Assembly: GCA_903918595.1 (NCBI GenBank)
Contig: CAIXFB010000417.1
Location: forward strand, 1-6,759
Direction of reading: 5' to 3'
Origin: an uncultured Actinomycetes bacterium
GTDB taxonomy: Bacteria > Actinomycetota > Actinomycetes > S36-B12
Length of the DNA: 6,759 nucleotides
Under the pieces are notes generated by a model. It worked only from the letters and a program-made list of their open reading frames with translations, had not been told where the DNA came from and searched no databases. Made by a program: the position numbers and the translations under genes. This document shows, piece by piece, positions 5,258-6,759 of the stretch; positions within the stretch are counted from its first letter, which is position 1, and the number at the start of each line of letters is the position of its first letter.

Positions 5258-5715
5258 TTGAGCGCCTGCTTCACGAGCGCAGCAACCTGGCCGCCATCAG
5301 CACGACCTTTCACCTGCGGCTGCACGATCTTCATGACCTGTCCCATGAGTGCTCCACCGGTTGCGCCGCTGCTACTGACTTCAGCAACCGCAGCCGCAAC
5401 GATCGCAGCAACTTCATCCTCGCTCATCTGCTGCGGCAAATACTTGGCGATCACCTCTAGCTCAGCGCGTTCGCGCGCAGCAAGCTCCGGACGCTTCGCA
5501 TCGTCATAGGCCTCCGCGGCCTCCTTGCGCTTCTTCGCCTCTCGGCCGAGCACGGTGAGGATGTCATCGTCGGTGAGTACCTTGGACTCTTTGCCAGCGA
5601 CCTCTTCGTTGGTCACCGCAGTCAGAACCATGCGGAGCGTGCTGGCCGCCACTTCGTCACGCGCCTTAATGGCCACGGTGAGATCGGACTGCATGGTCTC
5701 TTTCATTGAGGTCAT
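5251..5715 (-). CDS. GatB/YqeY-domain protein
   Basis: This is a 154-residue cytosolic, highly helical protein of the stand-alone GatB/YqeY family. It matches the family along its whole length: MTSMKETMQSDLTVAIKARD (1-20), STLRMVLTAVTNEEVAGKE (25-43), the charged REAKKRKEAAEAYDDAKRPE (58-77), IAKYLPQQMSEDE (89-101), and the C-terminal GALMGQVMKIVQPQVKGRAD (121-140) with GGQVAALVK. This domain is homologous to the tail of GatB in the tRNA-dependent amidotransferase, which suggests tRNA-related binding; the role of free YqeY is not settled. ATG 5715 is preferred because family members typically open MTTLK, matched here by MTSMK; ATG 5706 is an alternative. No Shine-Dalgarno site is visible. It diverges from the phosphoesterase gene with only 14 bp between start codons and converges on the penicillin-binding protein gene. 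Confidence 0.93.
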   Translation of the reverse strand: MTSMKETMQSDLTVAIKARDEVAASTLRMVLTAVTNEEVAGKESKVLTDDDILTVLGREAKKRKEAAEAYDDAKRPELAARERAELEVIAKYLPQQMSEDEVAAIVAAAVAEVSSSGATGGALMGQVMKIVQPQVKGRADGGQVAALVKQALNQ

Positions 5716-5729
5716 GCGACCATGTTGTC

Positions 5730-6605
5730 ATGCATCCCTCCGTGCGCGCAGCCATGGGCGTTGCCGCCCTCGGCGCGGCGGGGCTCGCTTACGCCCACTG
5801 GGAGTCACGGCATTTCACGTTACGTCGCGTGGAGATCGACCTACTCCCGGAAAACCAACCTGCTTTGCGGGTACTGCACCTGTCGGATCTGCACTTCGTG
5901 CCACGCCAGAAAAACAAAATCGCGTGGGTCCAGTCATTACGCGAACTTCGGCCCGATGCAGTCATCGCAACCGGTGATTTTCTCTCCCATGCCGAAGCGA
6001 TTCCCGAGGTGCTCGATGCACTCGGGCCCTTTTTCGACCTGCCCGGCGCCTTTGTTCTCGGCAGTAACGATTACTACGCACCGAAGCCGATAAACCCGGC
6101 CCGTTATTTGCAGGGCCCTTCCGGGCTCGAACCCACGCGCACGATGTTGCCGTGGGGTGACCTCGTTTCTGGTCTGGTCAACTCCGGTTGGACAGACCTT
6201 TCAAATGCGCGCGCCACCCTCGAAGTGGATTCACGCATCGTCGATGTGCGCGGGGTAGATGATCCACACATCAGTCGAGATCGCTACGACGAGGTAGCAG
6301 GAGCATTCGATTCCGCCGCAGACTTCTCCCTGGGCGTGACCCACGCTCCTTATCTGCGCGTGATCGATCGGATGGCTGACGATGGCGCGGATCTGATCCT
6401 TGCCGGCCACACCCACGGCGGGCAACTGCGCGTGCCCGGTTACGGCGCACTCGTCACCAACTGTGACCTTGATACCAAGCGGTCACGCGGGCTATCTCGT
6501 CACCAAGACTCGTTTCTGCACGTCTCAGCCGGGATCGGGACTTCGCCCTATGCCCCGTTCCGTTTCGCGTGCCCGCCCGAGGCAACGCTGCTGACGCTCA
6601 CGTAA
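5730..6605 (+). CDS. Calcineurin-like metallophosphoesterase (Rv3683-like)
   Basis: The 291-residue protein has a short hydrophobic N-terminus (about 8-22, AMGVAALGAAGLAYA) that may anchor it at the membrane, followed by a calcineurin-like fold. Metal-site motifs are SDLH (D53, H55), TGDF (G82, D83), a variant third motif GSND (111-114) where most relatives have GNH[DE], THAP (H205) and GHTHGGQ (226-232; H227, H229). Five of the usual metal ligands are visible. The third-motif change affects the bridging asparagine and catalytic histidine, and I recall the same variant in actinobacterial relatives. The substrate is unknown; relatives act on phosphoesters of nucleotides, lipids or proteins. 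ATG 5730 is preferred because homologues start with a short basic lead before the hydrophobic stretch. TTG 5706 would overlap the divergent gene, and ATG 5754 would remove half of the lead. No Shine-Dalgarno site precedes any of the three. Confidence 0.92.
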   Translation: MHPSVRAAMGVAALGAAGLAYAHWESRHFTLRRVEIDLLPENQPALRVLHLSDLHFVPRQKNKIAWVQSLRELRPDAVIATGDFLSHAEAIPEVLDALGPFFDLPGAFVLGSNDYYAPKPINPARYLQGPSGLEPTRTMLPWGDLVSGLVNSGWTDLSNARATLEVDSRIVDVRGVDDPHISRDRYDEVAGAFDSAADFSLGVTHAPYLRVIDRMADDGADLILAGHTHGGQLRVPGYGALVTNCDLDTKRSRGLSRHQDSFLHVSAGIGTSPYAPFRFACPPEATLLTLT

Positions 6606-6616
6606 ACACCCTCGCG

Positions 6617-6634
6617 ATTTCACCCGGGTGGAAT
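6617..6634. terminator. Hairpin between convergent phosphoesterase and PLP-enzyme genes
   Basis: ATTTCAC and GTGGAAT form a seven-base-pair stem (one G-U pair) around CCGG, with CACCCGGGTG (6621-6630) perfectly palindromic at the centre. It lies in the 36-bp gap between two convergent genes, where a bidirectional terminator is expected. There is no U tract downstream on either strand, so it would be the tract-less type often proposed for actinobacteria. Confidence 0.5.
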
Positions 6635-6641
6635 CAGGCGA

Positions 6642-6759
6642 TCAGCGGAACGCGCCGCTGTAGGCGTTCAGCGCCGGCTGCCCACCAAGGTGCGCATAGA
6701 GCACGTTGCCCGTGGGTGGAATCTCACCGGACTTCACCAGGTCGATCAGCCCGTCCATC
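6642..6759 (-). CDS. D-cysteine desulfhydrase/ACC deaminase-family PLP enzyme, C-terminus
   Basis: The last 38 residues are visible and the gene enters from the right edge. They read MDGLIDLVKSGEIPPTGNVL, then YAHLGGQPALNAYSGAFR. A GLIDLxxxG helix, then NVLYxHxGGxPALxAY, is the C-terminal signature of the fold-type II PLP enzymes that include D-cysteine desulfhydrase and 1-aminocyclopropane-1-carboxylate deaminase. The PLP-binding lysine and substrate-selecting residues lie outside the window, so the reaction cannot be decided here. The gene converges on the phosphoesterase gene with a hairpin in between. In M. tuberculosis I recall a different PLP enzyme annotated as cysteine synthase-like at the equivalent place (Rv3684), so this position may hold different PLP enzymes in different lineages. 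Confidence 0.8.
   Translation of the reverse strand, partial: MDGLIDLVKSGEIPPTGNVLYAHLGGQPALNAYSGAFR

Noticed and set aside
1..6759. CRISPR array, tRNA/rRNA genes, insertion sequences, attachment sites or a defence system
   Set aside because: No regularly spaced repeats of suitable length, no cloverleaf-like segments, no transposase or integrase motifs and no terminal inverted repeats were seen. All sizeable stretches are accounted for by housekeeping-type genes.

Overview
The window looks like a GC-rich chromosomal segment from an actinomycete (class Actinomycetes). Three things point there: a complete WhiB-family iron-sulfur regulator, a family known essentially from actinobacteria and their phages; a gene order that, as I recall it, matches the Mycobacterium tuberculosis Rv3678c-Rv3684 block and its Streptomyces counterpart; and protein sequences resembling both. 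I cannot name the genus. No rRNA, tRNA, insertion sequence, CRISPR array or prophage signal is visible.

Layout. Positions 1-190 (minus strand) hold the first codons of a RidA-family gene and, upstream of it, a 51-residue DUF4177-like gene too short for ordinary ORF calling; the two overlap by one base. A 79-bp divergent spacer (191-269) separates them from two overlapping plus-strand genes, an ArsA/Get3-like ATPase pair (270-1265 and 1262-2440, ATGA overlap). These converge on a minus-strand WhiB-family gene (2451-2762, WblA/WhiB4 type). Its promoter region (2763-2918) is also the divergent spacer for a class A penicillin-binding protein (2919-5246). That gene converges on a GatB/YqeY-domain gene (5251-5715, minus), which diverges with almost no spacer from a calcineurin-like metallophosphoesterase (5730-6605, plus). 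The window ends in the C-terminus of a minus-strand PLP enzyme of the D-cysteine desulfhydrase/ACC deaminase family (6642-6759).

How the genes may work together. The block pairs a probable heterodimeric Get3-like ATPase (possible membrane-protein targeting), a redox-sensing Fe-S transcription factor, and a bifunctional peptidoglycan synthase with six predicted extracytoplasmic cysteines. Conservation of this order suggests an envelope and redox-stress neighbourhood, but a shared pathway is inference.

The region is mostly a known, conserved actinobacterial locus. The less ordinary signals are: two divergent promoters that appear to drive leaderless mRNAs with identical -10-to-start spacing; loss of the signature P-loop lysine in only one of the two ATPases; several symmetric or repeated elements packed into the whiB promoter; a 14-bp tandem duplication that separates two convergent stop codons; an altered metal-binding motif in the phosphoesterase; and two divergent start codons only 14 bp apart.
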